Assembly: GCA_000442015.1 (NCBI GenBank)
Contig: KE560820.1
Span: 1 to 20,789 of the forward strand
Direction of reading: 5' to 3'
Origin: Rozella allomycis CSF55
Lineage: Eukaryota; Rozellomycota
Length of the DNA: 20,789 bases
Position numbers and translations under genes: made by a program. This document shows positions 1 to 9,200 of this stretch, one piece after another (positions within the stretch are counted from its first letter, which is position 1; each line of letters opens with the position of its first letter). The notes beneath the pieces were generated by a model. That model was given only the letters and a program-made list of their open reading frames with translations. It had not been told where the DNA came from and ran no database searches.

Positions 1-46
1 TATTAGCGGCCACAACGCTACGTACTAACCGTTATACTATGTGAGC
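1..46 (-). tRNA. tRNA-His (GTG), partial, 3' half beyond left edge
   Basis: Read on the minus strand, this is the 5' half of a tRNA. The acceptor 5' strand is GCTCACA (46-40), followed by a D-arm containing GTATAACGGTTAGTAC that closely resembles eukaryotic tRNA-His. The anticodon stem TAGCG (20-16) pairs perfectly with CGCTA (8-4) around the loop TTGTGGC, giving anticodon GTG at 13-11. The variable arm, T-arm and 3' acceptor lie outside the window, so acceptor pairing cannot be checked. No intron is visible after the anticodon. Base 47 is G, which would match the G-1 that Thg1 normally adds to tRNA-His, but this may be chance. The gene lies 117 bp downstream of NUF2 in the same orientation. 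Confidence 0.85.
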
Positions 47-163
47 CGAAAGAAAGTTTCAAAGAGCATTTATCAGGATACAGAAAGAATTGTAACCAAA
101 GTCATCATACAATTTATTCCTATTTAATATTTTGAAGTAAAGAAAATGTGTCCTTTTTAAATT
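47..163. other. Spacer between NUF2 and tRNA-His
   Basis: This 117-bp AT-rich spacer holds the NUF2 3' UTR and the upstream flank of the tRNA gene. The only recognisable signal is a minus-strand AATAAA, listed separately. I see no gene. Confidence 0.6.
113..118 (-). terminator. AATAAA poly(A) signal of NUF2
   Basis: Minus-strand AATAAA lies about 46 nt after the NUF2 TAA stop and before the tRNA. It is assigned from sequence and position only. Confidence 0.5.
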
Positions 164-1667
164 TTAGTTTATTAAAGGATTGATTTCGCTCATGAATTGT
201 TTTATATCGTCCTTCATGTTTTCAAACTTTCTTTGAACTACCAAAATTTCTTGCTCGTGATTCTTTTTTAAAAGTTGAATCTTTCAATGACATAGTAATG
301 TTTTACCTTGTTATTGTGTGATTCTATTTCATTATTGTAATGATTTATTTTATTTTTGACCTTTTGATTTTCAAGTTTAATTTGATTGTATTCTTCTTGT
401 AATGACTTTAGTTTTGATTGAATATTTTCCTTTTTGCTCTCTTGTTGAATTCTTAAGCGATTCAATTTTTCTTCAGCGTTATTGAGCATTCTTTCCATTT
501 GCTAATAATACTCAGTAAGATGAATTTACTTGTTTTTTCACATCAAATTCACGCAATATTTGTTGCTGCTTGTATATCGCATCTTTTAAATCATTCAATT
601 TTGTTTTGCTTTCATTTTCTCTGTTTAAGATATTTTCACAATTTCCAAAAACATTCAAACAAGAATCTAACTGAACTTGCAAAGAGTTTAATCCTTCCAG
701 TTTAATTTGGAGTTCTCTACTCTTTTTCTCATTCAGATTTAAAGAGTTTTTCTCTTCGGCAATCTTATCATGAAAGTCTTGTATTGCCTTTATTTCTTAT
801 TTAATATTTGTTTACTTGCATCAATTTTTCTGGGCTTGAGACTATCCTTCCTCTTAGGCGATTAATCTCCTGTTTCAAGCTCATTAAATTTTCTTGATTT
901 TCATGCTAATTACATTTATAATATTTCTTTACTAATTTATCACTGAGTCTGACTTTTTCTGCTTTGGCCTTTGTATATTTTTCTGAAAGAACTCCTTGTT
1001 CATTTCTCAATTGAACCATTTTCTCGACAAGAGCTTGATTTTTCTTTTCTGCGTTCAAAACGGCTGGCTCTTCTTGCTCTCTCTGCAATCTTGTGAAATA
1101 CATGCCTTCTGTTTACTTTATTCCATCCACCTTGGCTTTTAAATCTCTAGTCACTGCACTCAATTCGTCTCTTTCCTTGCTTAATTGGTTCTTTTATAAC
1201 AAAAATGCTTAATTACTGCTCGTTCTGTTATTTCTTCATAAATCACAGCGTGTTCTTCTCTGAACTTTGCAAAATTTATAATATACGACAATATCATTTT
1301 GAACCTCTTAAATTTTATTAATGGCTTTACCTTTTTGGTTCCGGTTGAAGAATATCTTTAAGAGAAAAATCCTTGATGCCTGCTTCATACATAAACTCAT
1401 TTCTATCATACCAAAATCAACTATTTACAAAACTTTAAAGAAAGATATAAAAGATAAACTTTCAGTGTGCATCTCAGGATAATCTAACATTTGTAAGACC
1501 TCAAAATTTGGCTGCGAAAATTGTTCCTTTGTAACACCAACAAAGTACTCCAAAAACATCTCATAAACCCGCTGAACAGTCTGGGGTGTTGGTTTTAATA
1601 TATCCTGCTCTGATAATGGTACGTTCAGACATTCGCAACACTCTACGATATCTTTGACTTTTAGCAT
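164..1667 (-). CDS. NUF2: Kinetochore protein Nuf2
   Basis: Nuf2 is the partner of Ndc80/Hec1 in the Ndc80 complex, which attaches kinetochores to spindle microtubules. There are nine exons: 1667-1429, 1402-1331, 1304-1217, 1190-1117, 1089-933, 905-816, 787-530, 501-307 and 280-164. The eight introns are 26-28 nt and the product is 429 aa. Residues 1-130 form the CH-type head, with DYPEMH near 62-67 and INFAKFREE at 113-121, a Nuf2 signature. The rest is coiled coil rich in E, K, N and Q, with the family motif IVSSPEKLM at 231-239 marking the usual coiled-coil break. Length is close to typical Nuf2 (about 440-465 aa). The chosen ATG is the first in frame. Homologues usually have several more residues (an F-P pair) before it, but the upstream frame meets a stop and no acceptor AG lies close by, so the start is likely but not certain. 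The gene is divergent from the phosphatase. Confidence 0.93.
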
Positions 1668-1812
1668 GGCGCCAATTCCGGGTCAAAGAAATTTCTCAAA
1701 TAAAAATGCCAAAGACTATCAAACTTACTTCATTTATTGCAGTGAAAACAACCTCCTGGAATATTAATTTTTCTTTGTTTCATATTTTACATGGTAACGT
1801 TTGAAATTGTCA
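1668..1812. promoter_or_regulatory. Divergent NUF2 / phosphatase promoter region
   Basis: A 145-bp spacer separates the two start codons and must hold both promoters. A GGCGCC palindrome at 1667-1672 touches the NUF2 ATG. ATGGTAAC at 1791-1798 matches half of an RFX-type X-box. Both are short matches that could be chance. I see no clear TATA element. Confidence 0.4.
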
Positions 1813-3066
1813 ATGTTTTGTTCTTGCTTCAAAGTAAATAGGGCGCGGATTAAGCCCTCAAATGATCCATCAGGAAAGAAAATAGCAAGTCGAGAACTAG
1901 ATACAGAAAATCAAAATTTGCTACCGGCCATTAGTCCTCAAAATGATCAGGTTCAAGTAGTTCAAGTGGAAATTCCTAGATTAAAGAAAAGCGCTACTCT
2001 TCGTTCATTAAATAATCCAGAAAATAATAATTTAAATGCAATGGATCAGCGGAATATGCCAGATAATGGAAATCAAGCAGAGCATTCGCTTACACAAGTC
2101 CCAAGGCGAGGGAGTGCGCTATCTGATGCTCCACCTGTATTTGTTGATATCGATGAAATTATACAAAGACTTTTAGAAATTAAGAATCAGCCAAAGCTGC
2201 AGAGGTACATGGTTGTTAAAACAAATGAAATTTTATCAATATGCTCAATCGCAAGGGAAATATTATTGGCAGAGCCTTCCTTATTACAAATTGAACCACC
2301 CGTTAAAATTGTAGGAGACATTCACGGCCAATACCTTGACTTGCTAAATATATTTGATCAATGCGGTCATCCGTCTGTTCAGCCATACCTGTTTCTTGGA
2401 GACTATGTGGATAGGGGGAAACAAAGTTTAGAGACTATGATATTGCTTCTTTGCTACAAAATCAAATATCCCAACACATTCCATATCTTGAGAGGAAATC
2501 ATGAGTGTGCTAGCATTAACAGGGTTTACGGCTTCTTTGAAGAATGTAAAAGACGTGTCAATATAAAATGCTGGAAAAGCTTTACTGATGTATTTAATGT
2601 AATTCCAGTCGCTGCTATTGTTGCTGAAAAGATTTTCTGTGTGCATGGTGGTCTTTCACCTGGCCTGTATTCCATGAAGCAAATTGAAATGATTAAACGA
2701 CCCACAGATGTTCCTGACTTTGGCCTGCTTAATGATCTTTTATGGGCTGATCCGAATGAAAACGTTGCAGAATGGGAAGAAAACGATAGAGGTGTGTCCT
2801 ACTTGTTTGGAAAATCCATAATTGATCAGTTTCTACAAAAACATGATCTAGATCTCATATGTAGAGCTCACACTGTAGTTGAAGATGGATATGAGTTCTT
2901 TAATGATAGGACACTAGTCACGGTGTTTTCAGCTCCTAATTATTGCGGAGAATTCGAAAATTGTGGCGCGATTCTGCAAGTTTCTCAAAATTTACTTTGC
3001 TCCTTTCAAATAATTAAAAATTCAAGTCCTTTATACAAAATATCAAGTGAAGATATCAATAAATAA
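1813..3066 (+). CDS. PP1/PPZ-like serine/threonine phosphatase
   Basis: This intronless gene encodes a 417-aa PPP-family metallophosphatase. Residues 1-108 are a polar, probably disordered extension, and residues 109-402 are a PP1-type catalytic domain. All core motifs are intact: GDIHG (168-172), GDYVDRG (196-202), RGNHE (227-231), VHGG (277-280), RAH (351-353) and SAPNYCGEF (373-381). The predicted metal ligands D169, H171, D197, N229, H278 and H353 are all present. The catalytic sequence is closest to PP1, and the long N-terminal extension recalls fungal PPZ. However, it starts MFCSCF, lacking Gly2 for myristoylation. Cys3 and Cys5 could be acylated instead (inference). RRGS at 98-101 is a PKA-type site. 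ATG 1813 is chosen because the frame upstream offers only TTG. A short out-of-frame upstream ORF overlaps this start. The substrate is unknown. Confidence 0.94.
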   Translation: MFCSCFKVNRARIKPSNDPSGKKIASRELDTENQNLLPAISPQNDQVQVVQVEIPRLKKSATLRSLNNPENNNLNAMDQRNMPDNGNQAEHSLTQVPRRGSALSDAPPVFVDIDEIIQRLLEIKNQPKLQRYMVVKTNEILSICSIAREILLAEPSLLQIEPPVKIVGDIHGQYLDLLNIFDQCGHPSVQPYLFLGDYVDRGKQSLETMILLLCYKIKYPNTFHILRGNHECASINRVYGFFEECKRRVNIKCWKSFTDVFNVIPVAAIVAEKIFCVHGGLSPGLYSMKQIEMIKRPTDVPDFGLLNDLLWADPNENVAEWEENDRGVSYLFGKSIIDQFLQKHDLDLICRAHTVVEDGYEFFNDRTLVTVFSAPNYCGEFENCGAILQVSQNLLCSFQIIKNSSPLYKISSEDINK

Positions 3067-3067
3067 A
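3062..3067 (+). terminator. AATAAA overlapping the phosphatase stop codon
   Basis: The TAA stop (3064-3066) sits inside AATAAA. If used as a poly(A) signal, the 3' UTR is very short. Confidence 0.35.
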
Positions 3068-3578
3068 TATGAAATATTATTACTTGTTTTGGAAGTAGTG
3101 ATTGATATTATGATAGATATTTATTGAAAGATAATTATCCTTGGAAAATAAGGCCATTGATCCTTGGGAGTACAGTAGGGCCAAACCTTAGTGCCAACCG
3201 CTGTGCAATATTTGTTTTACCAAGAATCGGTTCTGGTTTGAAAGTTGTCGTAAATTGAAGATCATAATCAACATATTCATATTGTCAATGTATTTTAATT
3301 TGAATGGTACCATAAAAATATTAATGAAGGCTAAAGCAAAATCAAATGAGGAAAACCAATTTATGTATTTTTAAGCTAAAATAAATTTTTAGACGACTAT
3401 TATGTTAATAATTTAATAATTAATTTCTTCGCTTTCTAATTTCTTCAATTTACTGGGTTGTTGACTGTTGATTATCAGTGAATACGGCCGATGTTAAAAA
3501 ACTAGTCAATAAAGAATGATTGAATAAGAGAAATAATTCCTAAAACTGAGCATCTAATATTTAAGTATTTATTTTAGT
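3067..3578. other. Longest intergenic gap, no assignable gene
   Basis: This 512-bp convergent spacer lies between the phosphatase and the glycosyltransferase gene. Most of it is AT-rich, but about 3140-3245 is visibly richer in G+C. On the minus strand, 3313-3188 is a 41-codon ATG-to-TAA frame (starting MVPFKLKYID). A second, ATG-less minus frame overlaps it and runs to a TAA near 3145; it includes FGPTVLPRINGLIFQG. Putative introns joining these frames would be 20 or 34 nt, outside the 26-31 nt seen elsewhere. I recognise no protein family, tRNA, 5S rRNA or spliceosomal snRNA. It could be a small gene, a noncoding RNA or unique spacer. Confidence 0.5.
3568..3573 (-). terminator. AATAAA poly(A) signal of the glycosyltransferase gene
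   Basis: Minus-strand AATAAA begins only a few bases after the TAA stop of the fusion glycosyltransferase, implying a very short 3' UTR. Confidence 0.45.
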
Positions 3579-6046
3579 TTAAAAAAACATCGAAGGTAAT
3601 CCCTTGGACTTTCGATTATTCGATATTCTTCTTGAAAAGGTGGAAAAATAATTCCCGATGAAAAAGTCAGCGTGATAACATATTTCTTGTTCCAGAAAGG
3701 GGAGCAAATCATCTGTTTTCATGTCCATCGGTAACAATTCTGGGTTGTTTTGAATTCCTTTCATTATTACATCACTGTTAAAAACATTCAACGTGGTGTT
3801 TAGGTAAGATTGCGAAAATTCTTCGGGCTTGTTGGTGGATACATAAATTGACTTCACTGGTCCGAACTTTTGAATTTCTTTTTGAATCCTTAGCGAAATA
3901 ACATTATTTGAAGGGTAGCACTTGTCGATGGAGAATCCACGAAGCCAAGTTTTCAGTAAACCTGGTTCCTTTTTTATGCGTTCAGCCAAGTGCGAACAAT
4001 AGTTTTCAAAATCCCCCCGCCGAGCGTGAATACATATGAATGGGCTTTTGCCAAAACTTTCTTGTATAATATTCGAGACTACATTTCTATTTCATCTAAC
4101 TAGCCTTTTTTACTTGAGTGAATGTTTCAAATTCCATAATCCCGAAACAGCTTTAGAATGTTGGCGATTCTTTGTTCTTGTATCAAACTTGTAAAATCCC
4201 ATGAATAAAGTGTTAAATGATAAAATATCATCATCGCAAGACCCATACAAGCGTTTTATATCTTTTTCATAGCGATTGGAGCCTTGTATTCTGTATTTAA
4301 CAGGAGAATCTAAACCATGTTTTTCAAGTAAAACATTATTAGGCTCAAGAAAGTTAGTTAGCCCTTCCAATACAATCATTCTTCGTGGTGGAGGCAATTG
4401 TAGGTCAACAAATTCATCAAAGTATGTGAAATTGATGTATTGAGACAGTTTGTCTTCATTTATGTCAAACAAAGAATTTAGAGAGAACCAACTTTGATTT
4501 GTGGATTGCACTGGGGGCAAAACTAAAGTACGCTTCAAAATGTGGGCATAGGCTATAGCATCTTCATACGCTCGAAGCTGATTATTAAACCCGAGTTGAG
4601 GTTGAAAAATGATATACTTTTCATCTGAAACTGGTTCTTCTCTTTCTAATGACCCAAATAGATCCAGAACACAATGATTATTTCCGTCTACAGTATTTAT
4701 ACCATAGAATCTTTTGAATAACTCTTTTGTATTTCTATTTGTATGATATAGCTGTTCTAAGGCACCCAGGCCAGTTTCGAATAGATGAACTACAGACGGA
4801 ACTTTTCTATGATAAATGTCAAACACGTCAAGATCTTTAATGGGTTTGTTCAAATCATTCCAGAATTTTCTTGACTTCAGGAAACTATCGTCTTCATGAA
4901 GAGAAACTGTATAGACCCATAGTTTTTTCTTTGTCAAGGTGAATGAAGAGGTTTTTCCGGCGGCACCCTTCGATCCTGTATGTTCGCCTTTTTGAATTGC
5001 TTTTGATAACTTACCTGGTTCACGGTGGTTAGTTGAAAATGATAATTGATCAGGGAAATTTGGGTAAATCATGAACCATCCTCTGGCATACGATAAGTCG
5101 ATTAGATGCCTATTGTAATATACGTCTATTTCTACCTCTTCCAGGATCTTCTCCATGTATTACTATGAGCATTTGGTGCAATTATTCTAGAGCCAAATTT
5201 TCGAACTGCTACTTCACTCGTTCTCCAGTCATAGTACTCCTTAAATTCACGCCACACTTTAGGAAAGTATACAGCGCCCCAGCTGCAAGGAATCTGGAAC
5301 ATAAATAAAGTACTATTTTGGACGATATCTGATGGTATCCATTTTAAAGGAGGATGCACTATTTCATTCCACCTTGGAGTGTATAGAGAAATACCCATCA
5401 TTTTTGATAAGACATCCGCATTTTCACGAAAAACATACCTATTAATATTCATTAGAATAAAACCAAAATAATATTTGGACACTTCGATATCATCTTCCAG
5501 GAAAATGGCATATTCATCATCCGATGCAGGAGACCATGCCGACATTATCATCTAGTAAAACATCATCCGAAATATTACTTTTTCCAATCCTAATCTATCC
5601 GTTCGTATATTTCTGATCGTATCTCCATGTGGCCATTTGAATGAATCGACTAAGGCTATGACCTCTTCACCAGCATCGCCATCAACATTGATTTGAATAT
5701 CGACTTTCACTCCAAAGTATAGAGCGTTTGTTAATGATGTAAGTAGTCTCTGTAAAGATGCAAATCTTCTCCAACCGAAAACCTGTACTACGAATGAAGG
5801 ATAAGGTCTTGATAGACTTTCTTCAGTAATGGAATTAACCACTTTTTTATCCCAATTTTTATACAAATGATCATAAAAAACGTCTTTATCAGGATGGGAG
5901 ACCCAGTTATCAACTACAGCGGTTGCATTGAAGTCCATGACATTGGGTCGGTATAATACAGGCAAAAGAGATATAAATATCGCGCCAAATATGACGATGG
6001 ACTTGTAGGATATTCTATAGGCTGAGAATTTAAACTTTGGATGCAT
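3579..6046 (-). CDS. Two-domain glycosyltransferase / GDP-fucose O-fucosyltransferase-like protein
   Basis: Four exons (6046-5579, 5551-5164, 5137-4114, 4086-3579) with introns of 27, 26 and 27 nt encode 795 aa. A short cytoplasmic tail and a hydrophobic segment at about 17-32 suggest a type II Golgi/ER anchor. Residues 80-340 resemble GT2/GT13-like nucleotide-sugar transferases: FVVQVFGWRRFASLQRLL, an INVDGD segment (119-124), and FLEDDIEVS with the acidic triad EDD at 175-177. The second half resembles the protein O-fucosyltransferase family (PF10250). QLGFNNQLRAYEDA (466-479) leads into RTLVLPP, and HARRGDF (647-653) contains the arginine that contacts GDP-fucose in POFUTs. The junctions rest on frame and motif continuity; without the 26-nt intron at 5163-5138 the two halves lie in different frames. 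ATG 6046 is chosen because the frame upstream has no other ATG. Acceptor and donor sugars are unknown. Confidence 0.85.
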
Positions 6047-6273
6047 TAAATGTGATGTTTGGAGGGCAAGATGAGCGTGTAAACAAAACAATAAACAATC
6101 AGATTGGTAATTTGGAATTACGAATTATGACTAATGCGGAGCTTAAATTCAATCTAGAAACTCACAGAAAACGTAATAACTAATAAGTAATAAATCATAA
6201 AACAATTTTCAAAAATGATATATCGAAATGCAATGTTTGTTTACATAATTGAAATAGTTTGGTGCTTCTTTAA
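6047..6273. promoter_or_regulatory. Divergent glycosyltransferase / IFT172 promoter region
   Basis: This 227-bp AT-rich spacer lies between two divergent start codons. It holds two forkhead-type cores in opposite orientation, GTAAACA at 6079-6085 and TGTTTAC at 6238-6244. No full RFX X-box, the usual ciliary-gene element in animals, is apparent. Function is unproven. Confidence 0.4.
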
Positions 6274-9200
6274 ATGAGATTAAAATATTCCAAGTCAATC
6301 TTTAATGCACAAAACAATATGAATAAAAGAGTTGAAAGCATAACTTGGTCACCAAACGGAAAAAAGATGGCCGTTTGTTTAGCTGACAGAACAGTATCTC
6401 TCTTCGACTCTAATGGGGAGAGGAAAGATAAATTTGGCACTAAATCTATAGATTCAGTAAGTATTTTACTTTAATAATATAGAATTCAAACTACAACGTG
6501 GTAGATTCCGTATTTTCACCTGATTCATCAAAGTTGGCAATTGCACAATCGGACAAGTCTGTGTTCATATACAAAGTTGGTACTGAATGGGGAGATAAGA
6601 AAAGTATATGCAACAAATTCACCATTGATTCCATGATTACAAGTATTGTTTGGCCGGAATCCGATTCCAATAACATATATTTCTCCAGCATGGATGGTAA
6701 AGTCAGGCAAGGTTCAATCAAGTCAAACAAAATTAACATAATATTTGAATCGTCTAATTTTTCTTGTATATCTTTAGCTGTGTCACAAAATTTTCTCTAT
6801 TCCGGCCATGTAGATGGAACCATTTATCGCCACACTATCGGGGTAGATCAAAGTGATAAAAAAGTAAAACATTGGTTATATTGAGACAGGTCTTTGCCAA
6901 CTATAAAGGTTATCCATGTCAAATTTCGGCACACGATTCTGGTATTATTGTCGCTAGTGATCTTCAGCTAACATTTTTCTCAAAAGAAGGTAAATGTAAA
7001 TTAGCACCATTCCAGGTTCTATTGCTCAAAAAATTGACTTCTCACAAGAAGAAAATTTGAGAGAGATAACAACAATGACACTCAGTCCTAACCAGCAAGC
7101 TCTAATTGTAGGTTGCTTCAATACGTAATTGGTATGTATTGCTTCTATAGATTCATATCGTTGGAGTATAACTCGTCAAAGCGCATGTGGAGTGAAACCT
7201 CTAGAAAGGTAGTGGAAAATTTCTATGGTCCTTCGTCAATGGCTTTTAAACCAGATGGTTCAAAGCTATATATAGGAAACATATGCGGAGAGCTTTCTGT
7301 GTTTGAATGTTGCCTGAAAAAAGTTTTGTATAAGAACTCTTTTGAAATGGCTTTCACTATGCCAAGTCAAGTCGTTTTGAAGAGGCTTTCAGATAATACC
7401 TCAGTTGTGGTTCAATCAAATTCAGGTTTTGACATTCAACAAATTGATGTTTTCCACGAAAATTATGTGTTTGCCAAAACAAAAGGAACCATAATTTGTG
7501 GAGACATTAATTCTCTGGCTATCAGTGAAGTAAAAATTGTAATTAATGCTTTAAAGGTTCCATGGTATAATGAAGGCGGTGAAAAATGTATCTTTGACAC
7601 ACCTCCCTTGTGCCTTATTTACAAAGCCGGTGAATTGTTTATAATAGAGTATGGCCAAAACGAAATCTTAGTTATATGCAGAACAGAATATGTGCAGCCT
7701 CATTTAATAAGGTACTATGCTTAGGATTTCCAAATAAAGTGCCCGTTGTGACGAAAAAAGCGGCGCCAAGTATCTTGCGTTTCTGGTGGATCCACAGAAT
7801 ATCCATGTTCAAGATATCAATAGAAATAACATAATCTCAACAATTAGCCATAACTATAAAATTGACTGGCTTGAGTTATCTGGAAAGACAAATTTGTTAG
7901 CCTTTCGAGACAAAAAGAAACAACTTCATATTTTTAATATGCACGAAACTGACAAGGTTCTCTTGCTTCATTATGTGTCATACGTACAAGTACAATGATG
8001 TAGCAATTATGATTTATAGTGGATTCCTGACAGTGATGTATTGGTTGCCGAAGCCCCAGGATTCTTGTACATATGGTATAATCCCCTCTATCCTGATCAA
8101 TTTACGAAGATTGCAATTAAAGGGCAAGTTCAAGGAATAGAGCGAAATGACGGACGAACCAGTGTGATTATTGATGAAGGAGTAAACAACACCATTTTTA
8201 TCTTGGATGAAAACTTGATTAACTTTAATTCATTGCTTAAAGAAAAGGAATACGAAAAGTAATTCTTACTGTAAAATGAGACAGGGCCATTATGTTGATC
8301 GAGAGTATGGAAAGCGGAAAGAGTGATACTGCTCCATTGTGGAATAGTTTATGTGAGCATGCTATGGACGATGGTCGATACAAAGTGGCAGAAAGGTTTC
8401 AAATATATGTTACATTTACGTAGATGTTACTCTGCTACTGGAAATGTTGTCAAAGCATCCTATCTTCATGAAGTGAATAAACTCGAACAGGTATGATATT
8501 CAATCAGTTAAGATCAAGCAAAGCTTGGTCCAGGCAAAAATGTGTGTCTTGAATAAACAATACCAAGTTGCAGAGAATTTGTATCTTGAAAATGGGAAAC
8601 TGAATGAGGCCATGGAAATGTACCAAGAATTGCATAAATGGGATTCCGCTATTAAAGTGGCTCAATTAAGGAACCATCCAGACATTAAAGAGTTAAAGCA
8701 AGGATACTTGACGTGGCTCTTGGAATCTGGTCAAGAAGATAAAGCTGCAGAGTACAAAGAAACAGAAGGCGACATTTTGACAGCGATTGAATACTATTTA
8801 AAAGGAGGTAAATTAACAATACGTGTTAAATTTATAAGGATTTCCCGGAAAAGCCGCAAGTTTGCTGAACAAGAATCAAGATAAAATAATTGATCCCATT
8901 TTACGTGAAAGCGTTGCCAAATCACTCTATTCTTTTGAAATGTTTGAAAAGGTACACTTTAAGTTTTCATTTAATAGGCTGGTGAATTCTATGAGAATTT
9001 GGGTCAAGATTTAAAAGCATTGGAGTCTTTTAAAAAGGGAAACTGTTATAGAAAAGCAATTGACATTTCGAGGAAAATTGACCCATCGCTAGTTAAAGAG
9101 TTGGAAAAGGTATAATCAATGGACTCTTTTTCATAAAGAATTGGGGCGATTATTTGTTTAACCAGAAGCAGTATGATTCATCAATAAACCACTATTTGGA

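Noticed and set aside
1668-1740. Extra 5' exon of NUF2 providing the usual F-P residues
   Set aside because: The upstream frame hits a stop and there is no acceptor AG just before the ATG, so no splice restores such an exon.
1801-1812. Phosphatase start at TTG 1801
   Set aside because: Nuclear genes rarely use TTG, and the in-frame ATG at 1813 leaves the whole protein intact.
3140-3260. tRNA, 5S rRNA, spliceosomal snRNA or C/D snoRNA in the G+C-rich pocket
   Set aside because: I could not find the defining conserved boxes or a cloverleaf on either strand.
6047-6091. Extension of the glycosyltransferase to TTG 6091
   Set aside because: No ATG exists in that extension. ATG 6046 gives a normal short cytoplasmic tail before the membrane anchor.
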